Shown here one piece after another: positions 54,421-63,060 of a DNA stretch of 64,000 nt (the stretch's first letter is position 1; each line of letters begins with the position of its first letter). Origin of the DNA: Delta-02 sp964513565. Its GTDB lineage: Bacteria > Desulfobacterota > Syntrophorhabdia > Syntrophorhabdales > Syntrophorhabdaceae. The notes under the pieces are model-generated. The model had not been told where the DNA came from. It searched no databases and was given only the letters and a program-made list of their open reading frames with translations. A program made the translations under genes and the position numbers. The stretch spans positions 60,481 through 124,480 of the forward strand of contig CAZENE010000003.1 in the NCBI GenBank assembly GCA_964513565.1, written 5' to 3'.

Positions 54421-55728
54421 ATGTGCGATAAAACCTGCATGAAGCCGCCTTCTCTCGATGATATAGTCACCGCATACAGCCGTTTTGTGCCGCATCAGTT
54501 CCTTAATTTACTGAAAAAAAAGAATGTGACGGATGTTGTTCTTGGGGAGAGCCTCGAGAAACGGATGACCATCCTCTTTTCCGATATGAGGAATTTCACG
54601 GCTATTTCGGAATCAATGCCGCCACGCGAAAACTTCCAATTTATCAACGCGTACCTCGAACAAATGGAACCTGTCATATCGCATTACCATGGCTTTATTG
54701 ACAAGTATATCGGCGATGCGATAATGGCGATCTTTCCCACCAGCGCCGATGATGCGGTTGGCGGCGCCATAGCCATGCTGGGTAAGCTTGCCGGGTACAA
54801 CTCCCGGCGCCTGAAGGACGGCGATAACCCGATCGGGATAGGCATAGGCCTCAATACGGGACTCATGATGCTCGGTACGGTTGGCGGCGCCAACCGCATG
54901 CAGGGCACGGTCATCGGCGACGCGGTCAATCTCGCTTCCCGTGTCGAACACATGACCAGGGATTATGGCGCAGGTCTTTTGATAACCGAGCATACGTACA
55001 ATAGTATTCCGGATGCCTCCAAATATAAGATCCGGTTCGCCGACAGGGTCAGGGCCAGAGGCAGGGAACGGCCGCAATCCGTCTATGAAGTGTTTGATGC
55101 GGATCCGCCTTATTTGCGCGATGCAAAAGATAGAACGCTGAGGACTTTCGAGCGGGCGGTGGCGCATTATTATTTCAAGGATATCGCACATGCACGAAGC
55201 CTTTTTTCGCAATGTGTTGAAGAATGCCCGGATGATACACTTGCGAAGGTCTATCTCGGCAAATGCGATCGCTTCCTTGAAACAGGCATTCACGAAGGTA
55301 CCGGGGAAATAGATCTTGTGGTGGAATGGACCCCGGATATCTCCGTCGGGTATTCCGAAATAGACGAACAGCACAGGGAATTATTCGCGGCCGTGCAAAA
55401 ATTTGTCGAGAAGGTGAAGCATTACCGTGATTTCTCGCATGTCGGGCCTCTCCTTGCATTTCTCGATAACTATATCCGCGTTCATTTCGATCATGAAGAG
55501 ATGATCATGGAGCGTTTCGGCTATCCATTCCTGGATGTCGAGAAAGAACAACACGAGGCATTCAGCTGGCAGTTCGCAAAGCTTAAAAATGAGATCAGCG
55601 ATAGTATCGACATTCACTTTCTCCTTTTCAAGATACAGGTTCTCGTCATTGATTGGCTTGTGCACCATACAGGAAAGCTCGATAAACATTTTGGGAAATT
55701 CCTCAGATTAAACGGAGGCCGTTTTTAA
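54421..55728 (+). CDS. Class III adenylate cyclase fused to bacteriohemerythrin
   Basis: A roughly 435-residue two-domain protein. The cyclase domain (about 45-235) has both metal Asp residues, LFSDMRNFTAISE and FIDKYIGDAIMAIF. The Lys before IGD and the GDAVNLASRVE motif point to ATP as substrate. The C-terminal 130 residues are a hemerythrin domain with the diiron ligands: EIDEQHRELF, HFDHEEMIMERF, KEQHEAF and WLVHHTGKLDKHF. A helical linker joins them. It may make cAMP in response to oxygen or redox state; this is inferred from the fusion. ATG 54421 is used; ATG 54439 and TTG 54412 are possible. Confidence 0.88.
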   Translation: MCDKTCMKPPSLDDIVTAYSRFVPHQFLNLLKKKNVTDVVLGESLEKRMTILFSDMRNFTAISESMPPRENFQFINAYLEQMEPVISHYHGFIDKYIGDAIMAIFPTSADDAVGGAIAMLGKLAGYNSRRLKDGDNPIGIGIGLNTGLMMLGTVGGANRMQGTVIGDAVNLASRVEHMTRDYGAGLLITEHTYNSIPDASKYKIRFADRVRARGRERPQSVYEVFDADPPYLRDAKDRTLRTFERAVAHYYFKDIAHARSLFSQCVEECPDDTLAKVYLGKCDRFLETGIHEGTGEIDLVVEWTPDISVGYSEIDEQHRELFAAVQKFVEKVKHYRDFSHVGPLLAFLDNYIRVHFDHEEMIMERFGYPFLDVEKEQHEAFSWQFAKLKNEISDSIDIHFLLFKIQVLVIDWLVHHTGKLDKHFGKFLRLNGGRF

Positions 55729-55853
55729 CGCGCAGAGGCTGGAAGGGATATCTGCAAGATTATTTTAGCGAGATTGTCGTGATGCAGGAGGTAATTACAG
55801 ATATCAGGCAATACAGGGACAAGTTTGCCCAGCAGATAGGGGACAGGGCTTAA
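55729..55853 (+). pseudogene. C-terminal fragment of a ferritin-like protein
   Basis: Directly after the cyclase stop, a frame reads WKGYLQDYFSEIVVMQEVIT followed by DIRQYRDKFAQQIGDRA and stops at 55851-55853. The pattern matches the last helix of the ferritin-like protein remnant just downstream (MQEILDDTQQHKDKIIQRII). No start and no N-terminal helices are present. Confidence 0.5.
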
Positions 55854-55920
55854 AGGGACATGATAAATGAACATTAAGCAATCGGGCGAATTATAGCATA
55901 TACTGGAAATATTCAAAGAA

Positions 55921-56371
55921 ATGGCGAAATTAGAAACGAGGATAACGGAACTGTATGCCCTACTGTGCTGCTACCTGGAAAGAGAACAGCCAGTTCTGGC
56001 TGGATATGGCGCGACGAGATACGGCATTCACGTCATATCGAGCAGATCATGGATATCATCAGGAAAGAACCGGAGATGTTCGCGGCGGCAAAGCCGGTTA
56101 CCCCTTCCATGCTTGCACATGTGATCACGGATATTGAAGATAAAATAGGTATGATCGAGAAGCGGGAGATCACGGAGAACCAGCTTCTTTTTGCCGCCCA
56201 AAACCTCGAGCAGGGGTACCTGGAGGGACATTTTGCCCATGTGGTAGTAACTACAAATGAGCGCTATATACCCTGATGCAGGAGATATTGGACGATACGC
56301 AGCAGCATAAAGACAAGATCATTCAAAGAATAATAGAACGGGCCCAGAGCAAGGGCTATATAAAGGAATAA
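55921..56371 (+). pseudogene. Ferritin-like (rubrerythrin-superfamily) protein, multiply frameshifted
   Basis: Pieces in three frames join into one four-helix protein. MAKLETRITELYA comes from 55921, then ATWKENSQFWLDMAR. From about 56000 follows RDEIRHSRHIEQIMDIIRKE, with the E-x2-H iron motif, and NLEQGYLEGHFAHVV. After TGA in one frame near 56275, LMQEILDDTQQHKDKIIQRI continues to TAA at 56369-56371. At least three frameshifts are needed, so the gene is dead. Its neighbours (hemerythrin cyclase, nitroreductase) suggest a former oxidative-stress group. Confidence 0.72.
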
Positions 56372-56379
56372 GACAGTCA

Positions 56380-57072
56380 ATGAGAGAAAATAGAGATCCA
56401 TTAATGATCCTCGATACGGTCGAGAAAGGCAGCATGACGGAACTCGCCGCACTCATAGCTTCGGGTGCAAATGTGAACGCCGCCGACGATACCGGCTGGA
56501 CTGCACTGATGATGGCGTCCCAGGCGGGACGGGCTGATATGGCCCGGGCTCTTATAGCGGCCGGCGCGGATGTCGATGCTGCAGATGAACTCGGCGTAAC
56601 GGTTCTGATGGTTGCATCATCGGGAGGTTTCAGCGATATAGTGCAAATGCTTTTAGCGGCAAACGCCAATGCTCACGAAAGGGACTACACTGGTACAACA
56701 GCGCTGATGTGGGCTTCAACGGAAGGCTGTAATGATATAGTGCGCATGCTGCTTGATGCCGGCGCTGATGTCAATGCGCGCAGCGAAAGCGGGTACACGG
56801 CGCTTATGGACGCATCGGGCCAAGGGCACGTCGAAGTTGTGTGTACGCTGGTCGAAGCATTTGCCGATGTGGACGCACGTGACAAAAATCATTTAACTGC
56901 ACTCATGCTTGCAACAATGAAGGGCCACGTGGATGTCGTAAAGATCCTTATCGCCGCCGGGGCCGATGTCAACATAAGGGGAGAAGGGGGCTACACCGCC
57001 CTGATGGAAGCACTGGGGTCAGGCAAAAGCGAGATAGCAGATGTTCTCAAGCGGGCAGGGGCTTCAGAATAA
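56380..57072 (+). CDS. Ankyrin-repeat protein
   Basis: A 230-residue protein of about six to seven ankyrin repeats and little else. Typical units are DDTGWTALMMASQAGRADMA, SGYTALMDASGQGHVEVV and NHLTALMLATMKGHVDVV, each followed by LIAAGADVN-like sequence. No signal peptide is seen, so it is probably cytoplasmic and binds a protein partner. It starts 8 bases after the ferritin-like remnant. Confidence 0.9.
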   Translation: MRENRDPLMILDTVEKGSMTELAALIASGANVNAADDTGWTALMMASQAGRADMARALIAAGADVDAADELGVTVLMVASSGGFSDIVQMLLAANANAHERDYTGTTALMWASTEGCNDIVRMLLDAGADVNARSESGYTALMDASGQGHVEVVCTLVEAFADVDARDKNHLTALMLATMKGHVDVVKILIAAGADVNIRGEGGYTALMEALGSGKSEIADVLKRAGASE

Positions 57073-57204
57073 CCGGCTGCAGTACACCTGTCATTCACAA
57101 ATAATCCCGCCTCGCGAGGTTTCCGGTCAATATAACCCCCGGTCTCCTTGACAATGCCGTATTCGATACGTATGATCCGGATATTATCAGGAAAGGAACT
57201 TGAT

Positions 57205-57744
57205 ATGAATTACAGGTATCTTTGTATGGTGGCGTTGCTGGGAACGTTATTTGGGTGTTCATCGATGTACTGGCCCGGGTACGAACAGGTATATGTGCCT
57301 CTGAATGCCGGGATCAGGGACTCATCCTTTCTTTCTCCGGGCGAGATGGAGATCGCCCAGGATATAACAAAAGCGCGGGCTAAGGCCGGTGATGGGTCCA
57401 TAAAAGCTCTCAGGCTGTCAAAAGGCCTGTCGTTTGCTGCTAGGCGGGGCGCTCTCGAGGTGGCAAATACGGGCCAGAAGGAAAATGCCCCTGAACCTCA
57501 GCCGCTCATGCAGCGCGTCCAAACGTTCGGGAAAGTAAAGGGCAGTGTTGCCGAACTCGTCAGCCATGGATATCCGCAAAGGATCGTGGTGGAAGAGTTG
57601 ATGAAGCCGGAAAATGTCCGGAAGGGCGAGCAGGCTGAACCCTATTTTCTTGATCCAAAATACACGGTTATGGGTGTGGGCTGTACGGGAAGTTTCTATC
57701 CTATCTGTACCATCACGCTTGCCACGGATTTCGAGGAACCGTAA
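57205..57744 (+). CDS. Lipoprotein with a CAP/SCP-like domain
   Basis: A 179-residue lipoprotein with the lipobox LFGCSS at residue 16-21. The body shows a divergent CAP (SCP/PR1) pattern: FAARRGALEVANTGQ, VAELVSHGYPQRIVVEELMK, and DPKYTVMGVGCTGSFYPICT as the C-terminal strands. The catalytic-like His/Glu positions are only partly conserved. ATG 57205 follows AAAGGAAC. The assignment to the CAP fold is moderate; membrane anchoring is more certain. Confidence 0.68.
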   Translation: MNYRYLCMVALLGTLFGCSSMYWPGYEQVYVPLNAGIRDSSFLSPGEMEIAQDITKARAKAGDGSIKALRLSKGLSFAARRGALEVANTGQKENAPEPQPLMQRVQTFGKVKGSVAELVSHGYPQRIVVEELMKPENVRKGEQAEPYFLDPKYTVMGVGCTGSFYPICTITLATDFEEP

Positions 57745-57768
57745 AAAACGGGTTACAGGTGGTGGGCT

Positions 57769-57800
57769 ACAGGCGATGGGAAAGCATGTCCCACGCCTGT
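57769..57800 (+). terminator. Hairpin after the lipoprotein gene
   Basis: ACAGGCGATGGGA pairs with TCCCACGCCTGT, with one bulged A and an AAGCATG loop. Only a short T-rich tail follows, so termination would be weak. Confidence 0.5.
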
Positions 57801-57934
57801 TTGTCGCTTGAAGACGCCGCCGCCCCGTGGTTGAGGCCTGCGGAACTCACTCGCCTCCATGCTGAATGTTTTCCTGTTGATTCGAAGACCTGAACATACT
57901 AATCTTGAAATGAAATTCTACTATAGGAGACCGC

Positions 57935-58714
57935 ATGGAAGACCAGATAAAACGCATTGCCGGTATGATCGGCCATGCACAAAAAATTGTCGTGTTCGTC
58001 GGAGCAGGACTGAGCACTGAGTCGGGGATACCCGATTTCCGCAGTCCGGGAGGGGTATGGGATAAATATGATCCCGAGGATTTTTATTTTCAGAATTTTG
58101 TCGCGAACCGGTCAAAACGGGAAAAGTACTGGGAAATGGCAACTGAAATGTACGATGCAATGAAGGATGCCGAGCCGAACGCCGGGCACATAGCCGTCGC
58201 GGAATTGGAAAGGCTGGGTAAGCTTGATTGTCTTATCACGCAGAATATAGACGGTCTTCATTACAAGGCAGGTAATTCGGAGAAAAAAGTATTTGAACTG
58301 CATGGTACCGCCATGCATGTGGCCTGCCTCGATTGCCATAAACGATACGAGAGGAGCGTCATTCAGGAACGCATTGCAGGAGGAGACAAAGCCCCCGAAT
58401 GCGAATCGTGCGGAGGGCTGCTCAAGCCGGCCACGATATCGTTCGGACAGAATATGCCCGAAAGGGAAACTGCCGAGGCATTCCGGCGTAGCGCTGAATG
58501 CGATCTATTTATCGTGATCGGTTCATCACTGGTTGTTTATCCGGCGGCGCAGATGCCAGTCCTCGCGAAACAATCGGGTGCAAAGCTCATTATTATAAAC
58601 CGTGATGAAACCCCTTGCGATAAGCGGGCAGACGTTATCATAAAGGGTCAGGCGGGGACCATAATGGCAGCGATCTTAAACGAGGTAAAGAATACTTTGC
58701 AACCTGAAACGTAA
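57935..58714 (+). CDS. cobB: Sirtuin-type NAD-dependent protein deacylase
   Basis: A 259-residue class III deacylase that removes acetyl or related groups from protein lysines, for example on acyl-CoA synthetases. VVFVGAGLSTESGIPDFRSP (NAD binding) is near residue 22, LITQNIDGLH near 99 and the catalytic His in ELHGT. The zinc Cys pairs CLDC and CESC are intact. TAGGAGA precedes the ATG by about 6 bases. Confidence 0.94.
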   Translation: MEDQIKRIAGMIGHAQKIVVFVGAGLSTESGIPDFRSPGGVWDKYDPEDFYFQNFVANRSKREKYWEMATEMYDAMKDAEPNAGHIAVAELERLGKLDCLITQNIDGLHYKAGNSEKKVFELHGTAMHVACLDCHKRYERSVIQERIAGGDKAPECESCGGLLKPATISFGQNMPERETAEAFRRSAECDLFIVIGSSLVVYPAAQMPVLAKQSGAKLIIINRDETPCDKRADVIIKGQAGTIMAAILNEVKNTLQPET

Positions 58715-58757
58715 AACATAAAAAACGTGAAACGTGAGCGTTAGAGTGGGGTGGGGC

Positions 58758-59099
58758 GTGAATATCCAGATATTTGGCATAAATAAATGCCGGGAAACGC
58801 GGGCGGCCCAGCGTTTCTTCAAGGAACGCGGGATAAAATTCCAGTACATCGACCTTGAGGTCAAAGGCCTGAGCAAAGGGGAACTCAATAGCGTCAAGGC
58901 GTCGGTCGAGGTCGAGAACTTGGTGGACACCGAAGGAAAAGAATACGCGAAACTGAATCTCAAATACCTTAGGCACGACATTGAGGAGGAACTCCTCAAC
59001 CATCCTCTTCTCTTCAAGACGCCTATTATCCGCAACGGCGGGAAATCGACGATAGGTTATCAGCCTGACATCTGGAAGGAATGGCTCAAAACCGGCTAG
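58758..59099 (+). CDS. ArsC/Spx-family thioredoxin-fold protein
   Basis: A 113-residue thioredoxin-like protein beginning NIQIFGINKCRETRAAQRFF. The single Cys with the following C-x3-R is in the ArsC/YffB active-site position. The mid-protein YLRHDIEEELLNHPLLFKTP and IIRNGGKSTIGYQPDIWKEW match the family. It is more likely an ArsC-like reductase of unknown substrate than a proven arsenate reductase, because no ars genes are near. GTG 58758 is used; GTG 58734 is an alternative. Confidence 0.83.
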   Translation: MNIQIFGINKCRETRAAQRFFKERGIKFQYIDLEVKGLSKGELNSVKASVEVENLVDTEGKEYAKLNLKYLRHDIEEELLNHPLLFKTPIIRNGGKSTIGYQPDIWKEWLKTG

Positions 59100-59147
59100 A
59101 TCGTGACGGTGAAGCGTAGGAAAAATGTTCTACATTCTACGTGGTAG

Positions 59148-59723
59148 GTGCCAGGACATCGTAGACTAAAAAATGTGCCAGGACATCGTGGACAAGTTCT
59201 TTGACAATCAAATAGTGGCTCATGTCATCCTGTGAACATTCCATTACCTGGAGGTGTTCATGGATGACGAAACGAGACGGTATCGAATCCTGGCGGTCAA
59301 GCGTTTCGAGAAGGGTGAGAACTGCAGAACGATCTGCGCATCACTTGGAAAATCGAAAGAATGGCTATATAAGTGGGTAAAGAGATACAGGGAAGACGGG
59401 GAATCATGGCCCGAAGACCATTCCCGGCGCCCTTTGACGAACCCCCTGCACACAGGGTCGGATATCGAGGAGATAATCAGGGTAATCCGCTCAAGCCTTT
59501 CTGAAAAAGATTTTTTTGCGGTGCTCAAGCGATCCTCTGGGAGATGGAAGACCTCGGCATGGTTCCGCCGCCTTCCGGGGATCGCGAATATGTAACAGCC
59601 CCTATTGATGTTAAAGAACGGAAGCTAAAGGTATTTTTGGATAGGAAGTAAATTGATCAACTTGATTACAAACTGCGATATTACGATGTCGTCACAAAAA
59701 AGAGTCTACGATGTCGTGACACT
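59148..59723 (+). mobile_element. Internally deleted IS481-type element
   Basis: The left end (59148-59190) holds two copies of GTGCCAGGACATCGT about 28 bases apart. The right end (59681-59722) holds ACGATGTCGTCAC and ACGATGTCGTGACAC in inverted orientation, again about 27 bases apart. Between them lies only the first part of a transposase. The sequence is unrelated to the element at 1703-2682, but the doubled-end layout is the same. Confidence 0.75.
59260..59651 (+). pseudogene. IS481-type transposase N-terminal fragment
   Basis: ATG 59260 follows GGAGGTGTTC. The product starts with a helix-turn-helix (FEKGENCRTICASLGKSKEW, then LYKWVKRY) and reads PEDHSRRP as in IS481 transposases. Near 59520 the frame shifts; the other frame continues AQAILWEMEDLGMVPPPSGD to TAA at 59649-59651. 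The whole DDE catalytic domain is absent. Confidence 0.78.
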
Positions 59724-59810
59724 CAACATCTACGTTCTCACGCCTCACTTTTTTGGGATATTTCAGATTTGTTTCGGTATGGAGAAACGTAGAACCGAAG
59801 AACTTCTTTC

Positions 59811-61631
59811 TCACAATTTCTGCCCGGCGATCTTCGACCGCTTTCTCTCCAGTCCGTCGAGAATGGTCTTGCGGAGCCGTATGGATTTCGGGGTGATCTC
59901 TACCAGTTCATCTTCGTTGATGTAGGATATGCATTCTTCGAGGCTCATATATCGTGCGGGAGTCAGGATAACAGCATCATCGGAACCCGCGGCCCGCATA
60001 TTGGTAAGCTTTTTCCCCTTTGCCGGGTTTATAACGAGGTCAATCTCGCGGCTATGCTCGCCGATGATCTGACCTCCGTAGACCTTCTCGCCGGGACCCA
60101 GGAACAATTGACCCCTTTCCTGCAAGTTGAACAGGGCATAGGCAACGGTGGTGCATTCTTCCATAACTACGAGAACGCCATTATTGCGGTTTTTCATTTC
60201 TCCGGCATAACCGTCATAACCGTCAAAAATATAGTTCATCGTTCCGGTCCCTTTTGTCTCGGTGAGAAACTGTGAACGGAAACCGATGAGCCCCCGGGTC
60301 GGTATACGGTAAGTCAGCCGCACAATACCTTTGTCCTGCTGCATATGAACCATCTGGCCTTTACGTTTTCCCAAGTTCTCAATCACATTGCCGGAATACT
60401 GCTCATCGACATCGATAGTGAGTTCCTCATATGGTTCCAGAAGGCCGCCATCGGTTTCTTGAAAAATGACCTTCGGCCGGGTGACCTGGAATTCATATCC
60501 CTCCCGTCGCATTTTTTCGATCAGTATCGACAGGTGAAGCTCACCGCGGCCCGAAACTTTATATCCTATCGAATCGTCGAGCTCCTCGACAACAAGCGCG
60601 ACATCGGAAAGCGTCTCCCGCATGAGACGCTCCCTGACATGTCGGGATGTCAGAAAACGTCCTTCTTTTCCTGCAAAGGGAGAATCGTTCGGGATGAAGT
60701 TCATGGATATTGTTGGAGGATCGATGTCGATGCCGGGCAGAGGCGCCGGGTTCTCAGGATCCGTCAATGTCTGGCCTATGGTGATGGAATCCATACCTGC
60801 CACGGCGACAATTTCTCCCGTGCCTGCTTGTTGCGTTTCTTCCATCCCGCTTCCCTTGAAACGATAGACCTTTGTGATCCGTGCCGGGGAAGATGGCACT
60901 CCCTCTGTGGCCACGATTACGTCTCTATTGAGGTTAAGGACACCGGATGTTATCTTGCCTATCGCGAGCCTGCCGAGAAAAGGAGAATAGGATAGGGAGC
61001 TGACAAGCATCTGAAGCGGGCTTTCAGGATTACCCGTAGGGGGAGGAACCGCATCGATGATCATATCGAAGAGCGGCACCATGGACGAATTGGCAGTCGT
61101 GTGATCGAGTGTTGCGTATCCGGCTTTTGCGGACGTATATATGATCGGGAAATCAAGAATGTCATCGGGTGCATCGAGCTTGACGAAGAGATCGAACACC
61201 TGGTCCACGACCCAGTCGCACCGGGCTGCGGGTTTATCGATCTTGTTTACGACGACGATCACCGGCAATTTAAAGCCCAGGGCCTTTTTCAGGACGAAGC
61301 GCGTCTGGGGCATCGGCCCTTCGGCAGCATCGACGAGGAGCAAAACCCCGTCCGTCATTTTAAGCACCCGTTCGACCTGTCCGCCAAAATCGGCGTGCCC
61401 CGGTGTATCAATGATATTGATAAAATGATTTTTGTATATGAATGAACCATTTTTTGACGAGATCGTTATACCACGTTCGCGTTCGAGGTCCATGGAATCC
61501 ATGAGGCGCTCCTCGACGATCTCGTTGTCGCGGAACATCCCGCTTTGCCTGAAGAACTGGTCCACGAGCGTGGTTTTCCCATGATCGACATGTGCAATGA
61601 TCGCAATATTCCTGATCTTATTCTGTTCCAT
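59811..61631 (-). CDS. typA: Translational GTPase TypA/BipA
   Basis: A 606-residue ribosome-binding GTPase used in stress and low-temperature ribosome assembly. G1 AHVDHGKTTLVDQFF, G2 RGITISSKN, G3 DTPGHADFGG and G4 NKIDKPAAR are all present. The EF-G-like domains and the TypA C-terminal part (PTRGLIGFRSQFLTETKGTG) follow. It lies 60 bases downstream of the cold shock gene on the same strand, with a hairpin between them. Confidence 0.96.
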   Translation of the reverse strand: MEQNKIRNIAIIAHVDHGKTTLVDQFFRQSGMFRDNEIVEERLMDSMDLERERGITISSKNGSFIYKNHFINIIDTPGHADFGGQVERVLKMTDGVLLLVDAAEGPMPQTRFVLKKALGFKLPVIVVVNKIDKPAARCDWVVDQVFDLFVKLDAPDDILDFPIIYTSAKAGYATLDHTTANSSMVPLFDMIIDAVPPPTGNPESPLQMLVSSLSYSPFLGRLAIGKITSGVLNLNRDVIVATEGVPSSPARITKVYRFKGSGMEETQQAGTGEIVAVAGMDSITIGQTLTDPENPAPLPGIDIDPPTISMNFIPNDSPFAGKEGRFLTSRHVRERLMRETLSDVALVVEELDDSIGYKVSGRGELHLSILIEKMRREGYEFQVTRPKVIFQETDGGLLEPYEELTIDVDEQYSGNVIENLGKRKGQMVHMQQDKGIVRLTYRIPTRGLIGFRSQFLTETKGTGTMNYIFDGYDGYAGEMKNRNNGVLVVMEECTTVAYALFNLQERGQLFLGPGEKVYGGQIIGEHSREIDLVINPAKGKKLTNMRAAGSDDAVILTPARYMSLEECISYINEDELVEITPKSIRLRKTILDGLERKRSKIAGQKL

Positions 61632-61654
61632 AAGAGATTGAGGGGATAATTGTA

Positions 61655-61678
61655 AGGCCCGGGCGCATCCCCGGGCCT
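61655..61678 (-). terminator. Strong hairpin between the cold shock gene and typA
   Basis: AGGCCCGGG and CCCGGGCCT form a perfect 9-bp stem with a six-base loop. On the minus strand TTACAATTAT follows, a poor T-run, so it may terminate partly or stabilise the cold shock mRNA. Confidence 0.6.
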
Positions 61679-61693
61679 CATGGGCTAGGTTTT

Positions 61694-61894
61694 TTACGCC
61701 TTTGCTACATTCGATGCGGCAGGGCCTTTCGGGCCGCTGACTACATCAAAAGTAACTGAGTCGCCTTCGGATAACGATTTGAAACCACTACCCTGAATGG
61801 CTGAATAATGAACGAACACGTCCGTGCCGTCATCACCGGTGATAAAACCGAAACCTTTTGACTCGTTGAACCATTTCACAGTTCCTTTTGCCAT
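61694..61894 (-). CDS. Cold shock protein (CspA family)
   Basis: A 66-residue single-stranded nucleic-acid-binding protein. RNP1 is SKGFGFITGD and RNP2 is VFVHYSAI. GGAGG lies 10 bases before the ATG. The roughly 250 bases between this gene and the hydrolase gene on the other strand leave room for a regulated leader, but I see no defined structure. Confidence 0.95.
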   Translation of the reverse strand: MAKGTVKWFNESKGFGFITGDDGTDVFVHYSAIQGSGFKSLSEGDSVTFDVVSGPKGPAASNVAKA

Positions 61895-62178
61895 ACTAAT
61901 GAAACCTCCGTGATAGAATGTTGGAAGAAAAGGAACTGCGCTATGGGACAGACAACAAAAATGAAATTCCTGCGGTATGTGACGAACAGCTTGTTCCTTC
62001 CTTTGTTCCGGGGTCGATTATCGCATAAAAATTACCTGAGTGCAACAAATAATTATTCACGGCCATGGATAAATATAGGAATATCAATGTTTCTCCTTGA
62101 TATGGGGTGCGCATTTAAATTAATCTTTTAGATGGACGTTGTTATAATATGTCAAACTTACGGGGGATTCAGGATAGA

Positions 62179-62973
62179 ATGACACACTTTGACCGGGGAC
62201 TTAAGCTGTACGATAGGCCAGAGATCCTTTATCGTCTTTTTTTTCCAAGGCATGAAATTGCAGGGGATAATGAGAGGGCTGTCAATCATTACGTCGATGT
62301 CGCCCCGGGCGTGTCGATCTGCTGCCGGTTTTTCATGGCGCGAAATGATGCGCCGAATATCATTTATTTTCATGGCAATGGCGAAGTTGCGGCGGACTAC
62401 GACCATATTGCCCCCATTTATGCCCAACATGGTCTGAACGTGTTTGTTGCCGAGTACAGGGGGTATGGGGGAAGTGGTGGAAGCCCGACTTGCACGGCGA
62501 TGATCAAAGATGCCCATCCTCTTTTTCAGTATTTCCGGAGACATCTCGAGGAAGCCGGATATACGGGAGTTCTTTTCGCTATGGGGCGTTCGCTGGGAAG
62601 CGCACCGGCGATAGAGCTTGCTTTTCATTATCAGGACATCCTGAAAGGCCTTATCGTGGAGAGTGGTTTTGCGAGCGCCCGCAATCAAATAGGCCGCCTG
62701 GGCGTCGAATATCTCTTTGACGATGGCGAAGAACCTGTTGGCTTCGGAAATGACCTGAAGATAAAGGATGTGAGGATACCTACCCTCATAATACACGGGG
62801 ACTGGGACGAAATCATACCTGCGACTGAAGGCCGCCGATTGTACGAGCTTTCCGGCGCACAGGAAAAATTATCTTTATTTATCCCCCATGCGGGACATAA
62901 TGACATTATGTACTACGGAATGGATAAGTATATGAACGCGGTCCGGTCTTTTGTCAACAAATACGCAAAATAG
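62179..62973 (+). CDS. Alpha/beta hydrolase
   Basis: A cytoplasmic hydrolase of about 264 residues. The oxyanion region is IIYFHGNGEVAADYDH. The nucleophile Ser lies in AMGRSLGSAPA, the acid in HGDWDEIIP and the His in HAGHNDIM. ATG 62179 is chosen because AGGA lies 4 bases upstream and a TATAAT box ends near 62146; ATG 62149 is possible but has no ribosome binding site. The substrate is unknown. Confidence 0.87.
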   Translation: MTHFDRGLKLYDRPEILYRLFFPRHEIAGDNERAVNHYVDVAPGVSICCRFFMARNDAPNIIYFHGNGEVAADYDHIAPIYAQHGLNVFVAEYRGYGGSGGSPTCTAMIKDAHPLFQYFRRHLEEAGYTGVLFAMGRSLGSAPAIELAFHYQDILKGLIVESGFASARNQIGRLGVEYLFDDGEEPVGFGNDLKIKDVRIPTLIIHGDWDEIIPATEGRRLYELSGAQEKLSLFIPHAGHNDIMYYGMDKYMNAVRSFVNKYAK

Positions 62974-63060
62974 TCTTGATATCGACAGCGTGAATATGGT
63001 TTTTATATTCATTCGAATGAACAATCAAAATTATTGGGAAGCTATTAAAAAGGAGGGTCC

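Noticed and set aside
61910..62131. 73-codon plus-strand frame in the leader of the cold shock gene
   Set aside because: It lies in the likely promoter/leader region, has no homology and no clear ribosome binding site.
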